DNA of 9,772 nucleotides from Sphingobacteriia bacterium (GCA_021151535.1 JAGKXC010000075.1:1-9772); one strand, 5' to 3'; shown: positions 1 through 7,436, counted from the first letter of the stretch. Notes: generated from the letters alone by a model not told the origin. Made by a program: numbers and translations.

Positions 1-542
1 AGTATGGCGATTTCACAACGGAAATCTTTGATGCCGTCGAGTTGAAAACTTGAAATTTCTAATACATACCAATCGTAATTGTGAACCGCAACGGATCTGG
101 CGAAGCTATCGCCAATATTTCCTCCTAAACCTACATTTACGCCTGCTTGTTTTAACAAGTGGTAAGTAAGTAATGTAGTGGTTGTTTTGCCGTTGGTTCC
201 GGTGATTCCTATGATTTTTGAAGTACAATAGCGGAAACCGAACTCAATTTCAGAAATGATTTCGATTCCCAATTCAGCCAATTTTTTTATCAAAGGCGCA
301 GTATCGGGAATGCCCGGACTTTTCACTACCAAATCAGCTTGAAGGATTAGCTCTTCTGTATGTTGTTCTTGTTCCCAAGCAACTCCCCACTGATTAAGCT
401 CTTCTTGGTATTTCTGGGCAATTTTCCCTTTGTCGGAAACAAATACATCCCAACCCTGTTTTTTGCCCAAAACAGCTGCACCCGTGCCGCTTTCACCTGC
501 GCCGAGTATCAAAAGTTTTAAGGGTTTATGGAGGTTGTTCAT
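1..542 (-). CDS. murD: UDP-N-acetylmuramoyl-L-alanine--D-glutamate ligase, N-terminal 180 residues (3' end outside window)
   Basis: Cytoplasmic Mur ligase that uses ATP to add D-glutamate to UDP-MurNAc-L-Ala, the second step of peptide stem assembly. Translating the minus strand from the ATG at 540-542 gives an open frame to the window edge. The N-terminal Rossmann-like domain begins with LILGAGESGTGAA (residues 11-23), followed by KSPGIP (74-79). The central ATPase domain has the P-loop GITGTNGKTTTT (112-123), then GGNIGDS (140-146) and LEISSFQLDGI (161-171), which are typical of MurD rather than MurC, MurE or MurF. The rest of the ATPase domain and the C-terminal domain (about 270 residues) lie beyond position 1. 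It starts 17 bases after the mraY stop with no Shine-Dalgarno motif, and is the last visible gene of the dcw operon. Confidence 0.95.
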   Translation of the reverse strand, partial: MNNLHKPLKLLILGAGESGTGAAVLGKKQGWDVFVSDKGKIAQKYQEELNQWGVAWEQEQHTEELILQADLVVKSPGIPDTAPLIKKLAELGIEIISEIEFGFRYCTSKIIGITGTNGKTTTTLLTYHLLKQAGVNVGLGGNIGDSFARSVAVHNYDWYVLEISSFQLDGIKDFRCEIAI

Positions 543-559
543 GGAGTTGTACTTTTAAA

Positions 560-1693
560 TTATCTTAATTTCAACATGGCGATTGTGGCCAGAACCAACA
601 TGATGGTTACCAACCAAAAACGCAAAGTGATTTTGCTTTCAGGGATGTTTTTCTTTTGAAAATGGTGGTGAAGGGGCGACATCAAAAAGATGCGTTTGCC
701 TTCACCGTACTTTTTCTTTGTGTATTTGAAATAGCTAACTTGGAGCAATACGCTTAGACTTTCGGCGAAGAAAACGCCACAAAGTATGGGAATCATCAAT
801 TCCATTTTGATGATGATTGCGACAGCAGCAATGGCTCCGCCTAAGGCCATTGAACCCGTATCGCCCATGAAAACTTGAGCAGGGAATCCGTTGTACCACA
901 AGAATCCCAAGCATGCGCCAATCACTGCAGCTAAGAAAATTACAACTTCGCCAGAATTTGGAACGTAAATGATATTAAGATATGAGGCCAATTTAATGTT
1001 ACCGGCGGCATAGGCTAGTACCACCAATCCAATTCCTACTATTGCCGTTGTTCCGCTGGCTAATCCATCGATGCCGTCAGTTAGATTTACGGCGTTGGTT
1101 ACAGCCATAACAATGAAAATAATTACGGGAACATAGATGTACCAAGCATTATGAGCACCTGGGATAAGGTCGCTGTAGTTTAGTAAGTTTTTTGTGATAG
1201 GCAGGTTTGTTGTGAGGTCTAAATGCGCCTGACTGTGTGTGTAATCAATGGCAACCGCCAAGATTGCACCTAGGAAAAGCTGACCAATTAGTTTAGTGGT
1301 AGCTTTCATGCCTTCTTTGTTCTTTTTGAAAACTTTGATGTAATCGTCAATTGCACCAATCACTCCCATCCAAACTGTGCTTACTAGCATTAAAATAACG
1401 TATGCATTGTTGAGTTTGGCGAACAAAAGGGTTGGGATGATGATTGATAAAATAATGATAATTCCACCCATTGTTGGGGTTCCTTTCTTTTGCAATTGAC
1501 CTTCCAAACCCAGATCGCGAATAGATTCGCCAATTTGTTTCATTTGCAACCAGCGAATAATTCCTTTGCCTGCAATCAAGGCAATGAGTAATCCTAGAAT
1601 ACCGGCCAAAGAAGCGCGGAAGGAGATGTATTTAAACACCCCTGCACCCATGATGTGGCTTTTATCTAAGTATTCAAAAAGGTAGTATAGCAT
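560..1693 (-). CDS. mraY: Phospho-N-acetylmuramoyl-pentapeptide-transferase (lipid I synthase)
   Basis: Integral inner-membrane enzyme that transfers phospho-MurNAc-pentapeptide from UDP to undecaprenyl phosphate, giving lipid I. The 377-residue protein has about ten hydrophobic segments and the family signatures in order: GTPTMGG (71-77), the aspartate pair in GAIDDYIK (D116, D117), the NAVNLTDGIDGLASG block (200-214), MGDTGS (276-281) with the third conserved Asp at 278, and the histidine cluster SPLHHHF (339-345). The N-terminus MLYYLFEYLDK is the usual start in Bacteroidota, which supports the ATG at 1693. Length is complete for this phylum, where MraY is slightly longer than the E. coli protein. 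It lies 10 bases after murE and 17 before murD. It follows murE directly, without the murF that sits here in E. coli. Confidence 0.98.
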   Translation of the reverse strand: MLYYLFEYLDKSHIMGAGVFKYISFRASLAGILGLLIALIAGKGIIRWLQMKQIGESIRDLGLEGQLQKKGTPTMGGIIIILSIIIPTLLFAKLNNAYVILMLVSTVWMGVIGAIDDYIKVFKKNKEGMKATTKLIGQLFLGAILAVAIDYTHSQAHLDLTTNLPITKNLLNYSDLIPGAHNAWYIYVPVIIFIVMAVTNAVNLTDGIDGLASGTTAIVGIGLVVLAYAAGNIKLASYLNIIYVPNSGEVVIFLAAVIGACLGFLWYNGFPAQVFMGDTGSMALGGAIAAVAIIIKMELMIPILCGVFFAESLSVLLQVSYFKYTKKKYGEGKRIFLMSPLHHHFQKKNIPESKITLRFWLVTIMLVLATIAMLKLR

Positions 1694-1703
1694 ATTTGAG
1701 GTA

Positions 1704-3173
1704 TTAGCTTATGAGGTTAAATGCTTCTTGAATGGCGATTTTATCATCGAAAGGATGTTTCACGCCTTGAATTTCTTGGTAGGTTTCGTGGCCTTTTCCG
1801 GCAACCAAAATCACATCTCCCGCTTGTGCCAACATGCAGGCGGTTTTAATGGCTTCTTTTCTGTCGGTGATCTTCAGAGTTCTTTTGTAGAATTGAGGTT
1901 CAACACCTTCTTGCATTTGCTCGATAATGGTTTCGGGCGATTCGTTTCTGGGATTGTCTGAAGTGAAAATAGCTTTATTGGAATTTGCGGCGGCAATTTT
2001 TCCCATTACCGGGCGTTTCGCTTGGTCTCTATTGCCGCCGCATCCTACAACAGTGATGAGGTTCACACTGTTGTTTCGGATTTGGTTAATGGTTTTAATT
2101 ACATTTTCCAATGCATCTGGGGTGTGTGCGTAATCCACAATGGCGGTAATTTTTTTTGGACCACGGAGCACCTGAAATCTGCCATTTACAGTTCCAACTG
2201 CGCTGATTTGGGTAGCTAAGTTTTCATCGCCCTCTGTTAAAACGAAGGCCGCGGCATATACAGCACACAAGTTGTAAGCATTGAATTCACCAATTAATGG
2301 TGTCCATAGTTCCTGCTTGTTCATCTGTAGTTGCATGCCGGTAAAATCATGTTCAAGTACCCGAACAGTAAAATCGGCAGCTTGCTTCATGGCATAAGTG
2401 TATCGGATGGCTTTGGTGTTTTGTAACATAACCAATCCGTTTTTATCATCTTTATTTGTAATAGCCACGGCGGTACCTGGAAGTATATCAAAGAATGCCT
2501 TTTTTGCTTTGATGTAATTTTCGAAGGTGCCATGGTAGTCTAAATGGTCATGAGTAATATTGGTAAAAATGCCTATCGCCCAAGGAATACCAGCAATGCG
2601 TTTTTGGTGAATTGCATGAGAGCTTACCTCCATAAAGCAATAGATGCAACCCGCTTGGGCCATTTTTGCCATCAATTTGTGGAGTCCAATAATATCGGGG
2701 GTTGTATGTGTGCTTGGGAAAACTTCGTTCCCGATTCTATATTCAACAGTTGAAATCAACCCACATTTGTTGCCAATTTTGGTAAACAGGTCGAATAACA
2801 ATGTGCTAACAGAAGTTTTTCCATTTGTGCCAGTGGTGCCTACTATGGTGAGGTTGTTGATGATGCCATCGTAGAATTCTCTGCACAACATGCCAAGGAA
2901 CTCTTCCACTTGATCGGTTTTTATGTAGCAAACGTTGGGAAGTATATTGGCCGGTAACTGGGAGCATAAAATGGCGTTACTTCCAGATTCAATGGCTTTT
3001 TCAATAAAATTATGACCGTCTGTTTGCGTGCCAATTAAGGCAGCATACAAATGTTGAGACTGGATTTTGCGAGAATCAATTTGTAAATCTGTGATTTCGC
3101 ATTGCTCCAAGGGCAATCCAACGCTTTGAAACGCGATTTTTTCGGTGATTAGATCTGCAAGTTTTCTAGTCAT
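1704..3173 (-). CDS. murE: UDP-N-acetylmuramoyl-L-alanyl-D-glutamate--2,6-diaminopimelate ligase
   Basis: Cytoplasmic ATP-dependent ligase that adds the third amino acid of the peptidoglycan stem. The 489-residue protein has all three Mur ligase domains. The N-terminal UDP-MurNAc-binding domain contains DSRK (33-36). The central ATPase domain contains P-loop GTTGTNGKTS (112-121), TTPD (157-160), EVSSHA (182-187), and THDHLDYHG (207-215) followed by YIKAK, whose last Lys (224) aligns with the carbamylated lysine of the family. The C-terminal domain contains DYAHTPDAL (347-355) and SDNPRNE (405-411). The DNPR motif (406-409) is the recognised determinant for meso-diaminopimelate rather than lysine, so the organism should make DAP-type peptidoglycan. 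The ATG at 3171-3173 is two bases downstream of the ftsI stop, so translation is probably coupled. Confidence 0.98.
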   Translation of the reverse strand: MTRKLADLITEKIAFQSVGLPLEQCEITDLQIDSRKIQSQHLYAALIGTQTDGHNFIEKAIESGSNAILCSQLPANILPNVCYIKTDQVEEFLGMLCREFYDGIINNLTIVGTTGTNGKTSVSTLLFDLFTKIGNKCGLISTVEYRIGNEVFPSTHTTPDIIGLHKLMAKMAQAGCIYCFMEVSSHAIHQKRIAGIPWAIGIFTNITHDHLDYHGTFENYIKAKKAFFDILPGTAVAITNKDDKNGLVMLQNTKAIRYTYAMKQAADFTVRVLEHDFTGMQLQMNKQELWTPLIGEFNAYNLCAVYAAAFVLTEGDENLATQISAVGTVNGRFQVLRGPKKITAIVDYAHTPDALENVIKTINQIRNNSVNLITVVGCGGNRDQAKRPVMGKIAAANSNKAIFTSDNPRNESPETIIEQMQEGVEPQFYKRTLKITDRKEAIKTACMLAQAGDVILVAGKGHETYQEIQGVKHPFDDKIAIQEAFNLIS

Positions 3174-3175
3174 GA

Positions 3176-5320
3176 TTAAAAGGGTTTTAAATTGAGTTGG
3201 ATAGGTTTTGAACCTATGTTATTAATGGAAGTGCCCGGCCCAGGAATTTGTTCAGTAACTCTTCCATAGCCTGAGAATTGTACTTTCAATCCCATTTCGG
3301 TAAGGATGCTCATTGCATCTTGAATCCCCATTCCGCGAACATCCGGGAGTTGTTTGTTGGTGAAATAGTATGGTTTGAGCTTTATAGAATATGTTTCCTT
3401 GTTTGGTTCAATAAATTTTGGGATGCTATTTATGCTATCGGGTTGCATCAATTGTGAGCTGATACCCAATTCATTTAGGATGATTTTGGTTTTTTGTAAG
3501 TCACCTTTTAAAATTCCGGGCGATTCAGGAATGCTGTAATTGCTAATTTGTGGTTGAATTTTGATATGGGTAGCGTAAATTCTATCTGCAATATTTTTGA
3601 AAATAGGTGCTGAAATTTGTCCGCCAGAATATTTCACACCTTTGGGTGAGTTTACCACTACAATGATGGTGTATTGAGGATTATCGGCGGGGAAGAATCC
3701 AGCAAACGCCGCTTGGAATTCCTTTTTATCACCGTAGCCTTGTTTCCCCGCCGATAGCCATGCGGTACCGGTTTTGCCGGCAATTTTGTAGTTTTCAGAT
3801 TTGATATTTGCTGCAGTTCCTTTGTCTACCACATTAACCAACATTTGTGTAAGAATCTGAGTGGTTTGCGGACGGATAGCTTTTTTGTTTAATACTTTTG
3901 GTTCGATTTTCCTGGCTTCTTTGCCTTCTTGTCTGATTTCAGAAACCATGTACGGTTGCATCATCACACCTTTATTAGCAACAGTGTTATATAACATTAA
4001 AAGCTGTAAAGGTGAAATTCGGGCATAATAACCGATACTCATTGAAGGAAGTGAAACGGCATTCCAGTCTCCACTTTGTGGGGTTTTAATGGTGGGAAGG
4101 TTAGACGATGGAATGTCGAAATTAGGCTTAATATGTAATCCCAATTTTATGGCGTGATCGGTAAATGCCTCTGGATCTTTTTTGTAATGCTTTAATACAA
4201 ATTTAGCAGTTCCAACATTTGAGCTATTTTGCAAACATTCTGCAAGCGTATAGTATTTTTTTCTTGGCTTTACAGCGTCCTCTAGTTCAAGGTCGTAATA
4301 CTTCCATTTCCCCCATTCATTGTCTATACTGTCTGTTGTATTTACAAATCCATCTTCAAGTAACGCTATGGCCGACAACAATTTGAAAGTAGATCCGGGT
4401 TCTGTAAATTCATCCACAGCATAATTTTGTGATTCATAATATAGGCCGTCTGTACCTCTTCTTAAATTGGCGATGGCTTTGATCGCGCCGGTTTTGGTTT
4501 CCATAACCATCACACAACCGTGTTGGGCTTGTGTTTCTTCAAGACCTTTTAATAAGCTGTATTGTGCGATGTCTTGAATACGAACATCCAAGGTGGTAAC
4601 AATATCGGCGCCATTAACCGGTTGTGATTGGTTACCAGTATTTACCGGTCTCCAAATACCACCAGGCATTCTTTGTTGGTATTGTTTGCCGTCTATTCCG
4701 CGTAATAGGGTGTCAAATGCACCTTCTAAACCAACGCGTGTGCCGTTTTCTGCTCTTCCGATAGTTCTTTTAGCGAGATCGCCCATGAAATACATGCGTT
4801 TTCCATGTTCTTCAAACCAAACTCCACCAACGAATTTGCCATCCCTTACCAAAGGCCAGTTTTTAATAACTTTAACCTGTTCAAATCCTAAGTCTTTCGC
4901 TACTTTATAATACCTGATTTTTTGACTTCTTAATTTGGTTAATTTGGTTTTCCATTCTTCCGCTGATTTTGCATCGCTTCCAGAAAATTGGGTTGCTAAC
5001 AATGATGAAAGGCTATCTATCTTACTCTTGAAGAGTGGCTCTGTTAAACCATCCGCTCTCAAGTCCATTATCATATCATACTTCGGAACGGATGTAGCAA
5101 GCAATGATCCATCTGCGGCATAGATATTTCCTCTTAATGCAGGAATTTCTTTGATGCGTGTTCTTTGGTTTCTTCGCGCTTGAGCAAAGTCAGAATTTTT
5201 GGAGTATTGTAGTTTAACAATGCTTACGATGAGCCAAATAGCAAACAGTAAAACCGCGGCAACAACAATGTATGCGCGGACCAATATAGCTTTACGGGTG
5301 TTTACTTTTTGATTACTCAT
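3176..5320 (-). CDS. ftsI: Septal peptidoglycan DD-transpeptidase (class B PBP) with C-terminal PASTA domain
   Basis: Division-specific penicillin-binding protein that cross-links septal peptidoglycan in the periplasm. The 714-residue protein has a short cytoplasmic tail, one membrane anchor (about 11-38) and a class B dimerisation region (about 57-225, with ALRGNIYAADG at 61-71). The transpeptidase domain (about 265-585) carries the three active-site motifs: STFK with nucleophile Ser310, SSN (366-368) and KTGT (516-519). The C-terminus holds a clear PASTA domain (about 657-714, LPDVRGMGIQDAMSILTEMG, then PGPGT). The preceding stretch (about 598-652) has a similar length and pattern, including KIILNELGI, and may be a degenerate second PASTA copy; this is inference. 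PASTA-tailed FtsI in the dcw cluster is usual for Bacteroidota. The start ATG overlaps the ftsL stop as ATGA, and murE follows after two bases. Confidence 0.97.
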   Translation of the reverse strand: MSNQKVNTRKAILVRAYIVVAAVLLFAIWLIVSIVKLQYSKNSDFAQARRNQRTRIKEIPALRGNIYAADGSLLATSVPKYDMIMDLRADGLTEPLFKSKIDSLSSLLATQFSGSDAKSAEEWKTKLTKLRSQKIRYYKVAKDLGFEQVKVIKNWPLVRDGKFVGGVWFEEHGKRMYFMGDLAKRTIGRAENGTRVGLEGAFDTLLRGIDGKQYQQRMPGGIWRPVNTGNQSQPVNGADIVTTLDVRIQDIAQYSLLKGLEETQAQHGCVMVMETKTGAIKAIANLRRGTDGLYYESQNYAVDEFTEPGSTFKLLSAIALLEDGFVNTTDSIDNEWGKWKYYDLELEDAVKPRKKYYTLAECLQNSSNVGTAKFVLKHYKKDPEAFTDHAIKLGLHIKPNFDIPSSNLPTIKTPQSGDWNAVSLPSMSIGYYARISPLQLLMLYNTVANKGVMMQPYMVSEIRQEGKEARKIEPKVLNKKAIRPQTTQILTQMLVNVVDKGTAANIKSENYKIAGKTGTAWLSAGKQGYGDKKEFQAAFAGFFPADNPQYTIIVVVNSPKGVKYSGGQISAPIFKNIADRIYATHIKIQPQISNYSIPESPGILKGDLQKTKIILNELGISSQLMQPDSINSIPKFIEPNKETYSIKLKPYYFTNKQLPDVRGMGIQDAMSILTEMGLKVQFSGYGRVTEQIPGPGTSINNIGSKPIQLNLKPF

Positions 5321-5763
5321 TCGTCTTTTCCCTTACGCATTAATTTGATGGGTGGTGTAGTGATTTCTTTTAAGCCACTACCTTCCAATCTTTTTGTTAA
5401 CGCCGATTGAGTGCTGGCGTTTGTGATCTGACTTTCAATAGAAATGCTCTCAGAATGCAGTTCTTTAAGTTCTTTTGTTAGTTTTTCTTTTGTGCGCAAT
5501 GCCTTATTTGCATGGCCAGAATTGTAGATGTATACCAACATCAATAAGAATCCAGTGAGTAAAAACAAAATCCAACTGCGTACGCTTGGCGTTCTGTATG
5601 TCTTGTTTTCCGGATTCTCGGCCGATGTTTGGGTGTTATTGCCTTGGGCACTAACCGGATCAGAATGCATTTCACCTTGAACAGGATTTGCACCCGCGTT
5701 TTGCGCCTGGTTTTTGCTTGTTAGCGGCTCAAATGGGTTTATATGGCTTTTGTTCTGTTCCAT
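5317..5763 (-). CDS. ftsL: FtsL-like cell-division protein
   Basis: Small bitopic membrane protein expected to scaffold the divisome next to FtsI. Identification rests on position between rsmH and ftsI, topology and a Bacteroidota-like C-terminal pattern, since FtsL sequences diverge strongly. The 148-residue protein has a long polar N-terminal tail (1-62, rich in N, Q, P and A), one membrane segment (about 64-80, SWILFLLTGFLLMLVYIY), then a charged helical stretch likely to form a coiled coil (about 86-117). It ends with SALTKRLEGSGLKEITTPPIKL (split: 120-131 and 132-141), the form seen in FtsL-like proteins of this phylum. The cytoplasmic tail is longer than usual. The ATG at 5761-5763 lies inside the end of rsmH (25-base overlap) and the stop overlaps the ftsI start, so translation of all three is probably coupled. 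Confidence 0.8.
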   Translation of the reverse strand: MEQNKSHINPFEPLTSKNQAQNAGANPVQGEMHSDPVSAQGNNTQTSAENPENKTYRTPSVRSWILFLLTGFLLMLVYIYNSGHANKALRTKEKLTKELKELHSESISIESQITNASTQSALTKRLEGSGLKEITTPPIKLMRKGKDE

Positions 5764-6665
5764 GTATTTCTAATTCCAATTCTCATTTTTGCGCTTCTTG
5801 CACGTTTGTTCCTGTTAATTTCTTCCTCAGATGGGATAATTGCCTTATTTGGCTGAGGGTCAAAGGGTTTGGAAATACCTCCATACAAGTCGGTATGCCT
5901 TTTTCCTTCCAAATTTCCTGTTTGAAACAGGTGTTTTACCATTCTGTCTTCCAAAGAGTGGTAGGCAATCACCACCAGTTTGCCTTCTGGCTTTATGATA
6001 CTTTCGGCGGATTCCAAAAAGGTTTCAAGTACTTCCATTTCTTTGTTTACGGCGATGCGAAGCGCTTGGAAAACTTGCGATAAGTATTTGGCCTGTGTAG
6101 CTTGTGGGATGCAGTTTTTAATTTGCTCTTTGAAAAGCTCTATGGTGCTAAAGGATTGCGTTTTACGAACTTGTAAGATTTGATTTACGAGTTTGTGTGT
6201 ATTGGGCACTTCGCCGTATTGTTGGAAGATATGAGTTAGTTGTTTTTGATTCTGGTTATTGAGAATATCGGCGGCGGTAGTTGAGGCTGATTGCGACATT
6301 CGCATATCAAGAGGTCCATTGAGTCTATGAGCAAACCCTCTTCCTTCAACGTCAATTTGGTGGCTTGAAATTCCCAAGTCAGCCAGCACGCCATCTACAG
6401 GTGTGGCTTTAATATAATCTAGGAATTCCTTTATGAAGCAGAAGTTGTGATTAACAAATACCAATCGATCGTCATCGGGCAGGTTTTGCTTGGCGTCATC
6501 GTCTTGATCGAAGGCAATGAGTTTGCCTTTTGGCGATAACTTATTAAGGATAGCACGAGAATGCCCGCCACCTCCAAAGGTAACATCCACATAGGTGCCA
6601 TCTGGGTTTGTAACCAAGGCATCAACGCTCGGATGGAGCAAAACGGGATCGTGATAGTTGTACAT
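5739..6665 (-). CDS. rsmH: 16S rRNA (cytosine(1402)-N4)-methyltransferase
   Basis: S-adenosylmethionine-dependent enzyme (older name MraW) that methylates N4 of C1402 in the decoding centre of 16S rRNA. Numbered from the ATG chosen here, the 308-residue protein shows the start pattern YHDPVLLHPSVDAL (4-17), the SAM-binding motif VDVTFGGGGHS (26-36), the acidic residue in IAFDQD (50-55), VDGVLADLGISSHQID (90-105), GPLDMRMS (117-124), AYHSLEDRMVK (234-244) and the basic end NRARSAK-like RNKRARSAKMR. The open frame extends 21 bases further to a TTG at 6684-6686, but the ATG at 6663-6665 gives the usual RsmH N-terminus, so I prefer it. The gene follows mraZ by 33 bases and its 3' end overlaps ftsL. 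A small perfect hairpin abuts its start. Confidence 0.96.
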   Translation of the reverse strand: MYNYHDPVLLHPSVDALVTNPDGTYVDVTFGGGGHSRAILNKLSPKGKLIAFDQDDDAKQNLPDDDRLVFVNHNFCFIKEFLDYIKATPVDGVLADLGISSHQIDVEGRGFAHRLNGPLDMRMSQSASTTAADILNNQNQKQLTHIFQQYGEVPNTHKLVNQILQVRKTQSFSTIELFKEQIKNCIPQATQAKYLSQVFQALRIAVNKEMEVLETFLESAESIIKPEGKLVVIAYHSLEDRMVKHLFQTGNLEGKRHTDLYGGISKPFDPQPNKAIIPSEEEINRNKRARSAKMRIGIRNTWNRTKAI

Positions 6666-6681
6666 AGGCAAACTTTTGCCT
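6666..6681 (-). repeat. Perfect inverted repeat abutting the rsmH start codon
   Basis: On the plus strand AGGCAAA (6666-6672) and TTTGCCT (6675-6681) are exact reverse complements separated by two bases. In the mRNA this could fold as a 6-bp stem with a four-base loop whose last base touches the rsmH ATG. No U-run follows, so it is not a terminator. It could hold back rsmH initiation or bind a protein, or be chance. It also sits inside the alternative TTG-started reading frame. Confidence 0.45.
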
Positions 6682-6698
6682 GGCAACTAGGTACGCTA

Positions 6699-7157
6699 CT
6701 AACCGAGAGATTTTTGTTGGTGGAATAATTTAGCGAGTTCTGAAAGCTCAGCGGCATCCACATTGAGTTCAGATTCGTACAATTGCTGATCCCAGATTTC
6801 AATTTTGTTACCATTGGCAACAAGAACTACTTCGTCATTTAGTGAAGCATATTCAAGAAGTTTCTTAGGAATCAATATGCGCTGTGCATTATCGATCTGA
6901 ACCAAATTAGCGCCATTTGTAAAGATTCTTTTGAACTTACGGATTTCCGGGCTCATGAAATCATCTACGGCAGACAGTTTTGCTGTTTCCAACAACCAAT
7001 CTTCTTTGGTGTAGAGTACCAAGCATTGTTCAAATCCGCGGTTTACTACGAGCATATTGCCAGCGGCCTCAGGGAATTGTGCCCTAAGTTTAGACGGAAT
7101 GGAAAGTCTTCCTTTCTCGTCAAGCTTGCAATTAAACTCACCAATAAATGCTGTCAT
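6699..7157 (-). CDS. mraZ: Transcriptional regulator MraZ
   Basis: First gene of the dcw operon, a DNA-binding protein that forms ring-shaped oligomers and, in studied bacteria, controls its own operon through direct repeats of TGGGN type in its promoter. The 152-residue protein has the expected two SpoVT/AbrB-like halves: DEKGRLSIP (13-21) in the first and DNAQRILIP (89-97) in the second. The usual Gly-Arg of the motif is kept in the first half, while the second has Gln92-Arg93. The C-terminus (about 118-152) is a helical tail starting KIEIWDQQLYE. Length matches the family. The ATG at 7155-7157 gives the usual MTAFIGEF start. Upstream lies a phased array of GTGG-type boxes, the expected target of this protein. 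Confidence 0.97.
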   Translation of the reverse strand: MTAFIGEFNCKLDEKGRLSIPSKLRAQFPEAAGNMLVVNRGFEQCLVLYTKEDWLLETAKLSAVDDFMSPEIRKFKRIFTNGANLVQIDNAQRILIPKKLLEYASLNDEVVLVANGNKIEIWDQQLYESELNVDAAELSELAKLFHQQKSLG

Positions 7158-7190
7158 TGAGTGCCAGGTTTTCTGTCTGCTAAATAAATT

Positions 7191-7377
7191 CTAAAATTCC
7201 CACTTTTTCCCACATTTTTCCCTTTTTAACCACCACTTTTCCACATATCTCCACATTTTTGGGGTTTGTAGGTGTTTTTGGGACAAATGGGTTTCAGAAT
7301 TCGGGATCAAAAATAAGTATAAATCTAATAAAATCAAGGGTTTTTTGAATTGTGGGAGAAAGTGGAGTGAATTTTAG
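7191..7377. repeat. Imperfect inverted repeat spanning the two box arrays
   Basis: The arm at 7191-7214, read on the minus strand, is TGTGGGAAAAAGTGGG followed by AATTTTAG. The arm at 7351-7377, read on the plus strand, is TGTGGGAGAAAGTGGAGTGA followed by ATTTTAG. They differ by one substitution and a three-base insertion. A second short match, ATGTGGAGA, occurs at 7421-7429 on plus and at 7248-7256 on minus. The arms are about 136 bases apart, too far for a simple hairpin, and fit either paired operators or an inverted duplication. Confidence 0.6.
7199..7254 (-). promoter_or_regulatory. Putative MraZ operator: about six phased GTGG boxes upstream of mraZ
   Basis: Read on the mraZ sense strand, TGG cores fall at plus-strand positions 7251-7253, 7241-7243, 7230-7232, a GGG variant at 7220-7222, then 7210-7212 and 7200-7202. 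Spacing is 9 to 11 bases, about one helical turn, with A-rich spacers. The two boxes nearest mraZ are identical GTGGG units 10 bases apart (7199-7203 and 7209-7213). MraZ proteins are known to bind direct repeats of TGGGN type with five-base spacers, so spacing, sequence and location 42-97 bases before the mraZ ATG all agree. E. coli is described with three such repeats, so this array is longer. Whether it represses or activates cannot be read from sequence. Confidence 0.75.
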
Positions 7378-7436
7378 GTTGTGTGGGGGGATTTGGGGAA
7401 GGGTTATGGAATTAGGAAATATGTGGAGAATTCTGG
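7353..7436 (+). promoter_or_regulatory. Second, oppositely oriented GTGG/TGG box array facing the plus-strand gene
   Basis: On the plus strand TGG cores occur at 7353, 7363, 7384, 7394, 7424 and 7434, with an AGG variant at 7414. Successive differences are 10, 21, 10, 20, 10 and 10 bases, close to one helical phase. The first two, GTGGGAGAAAGTGG (7352-7365), closely resemble the two boxes nearest mraZ. An extra TGG at 7407 is out of phase. The array lies about 145-230 bases before the likely start codon of the plus-strand gene. It may be a second MraZ-responsive site or a relic of a duplicated promoter. The stretch is very G-rich, so some cores are expected by chance. Confidence 0.4.

Noticed and set aside
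4593..4910. 105-residue open frame antisense to ftsI
   Set aside because: It lies inside the coding region of ftsI with no promoter or start context and an unremarkable product.
6431..6823. 130-residue open frame on the minus strand across the mraZ-rsmH junction
   Set aside because: It is a shadow frame overlapping mraZ and rsmH, both of which have full family motifs.
7237..7245. TTTTCCACA, a match to the relaxed DnaA box TTWTNCACA, near dcw genes, suggesting an origin
   Set aside because: It is a single match, it falls exactly on one of the phased GTGG boxes, and there is no cluster of further boxes, no AT-rich unwinding block and no dnaA or dnaN gene nearby.
7352..7403. A stable three-tier G-quadruplex in the G-rich intergenic stretch
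   Set aside because: Only three close runs of three or more G exist; the fourth needs a 28-base loop, so a stable structure is doubtful.
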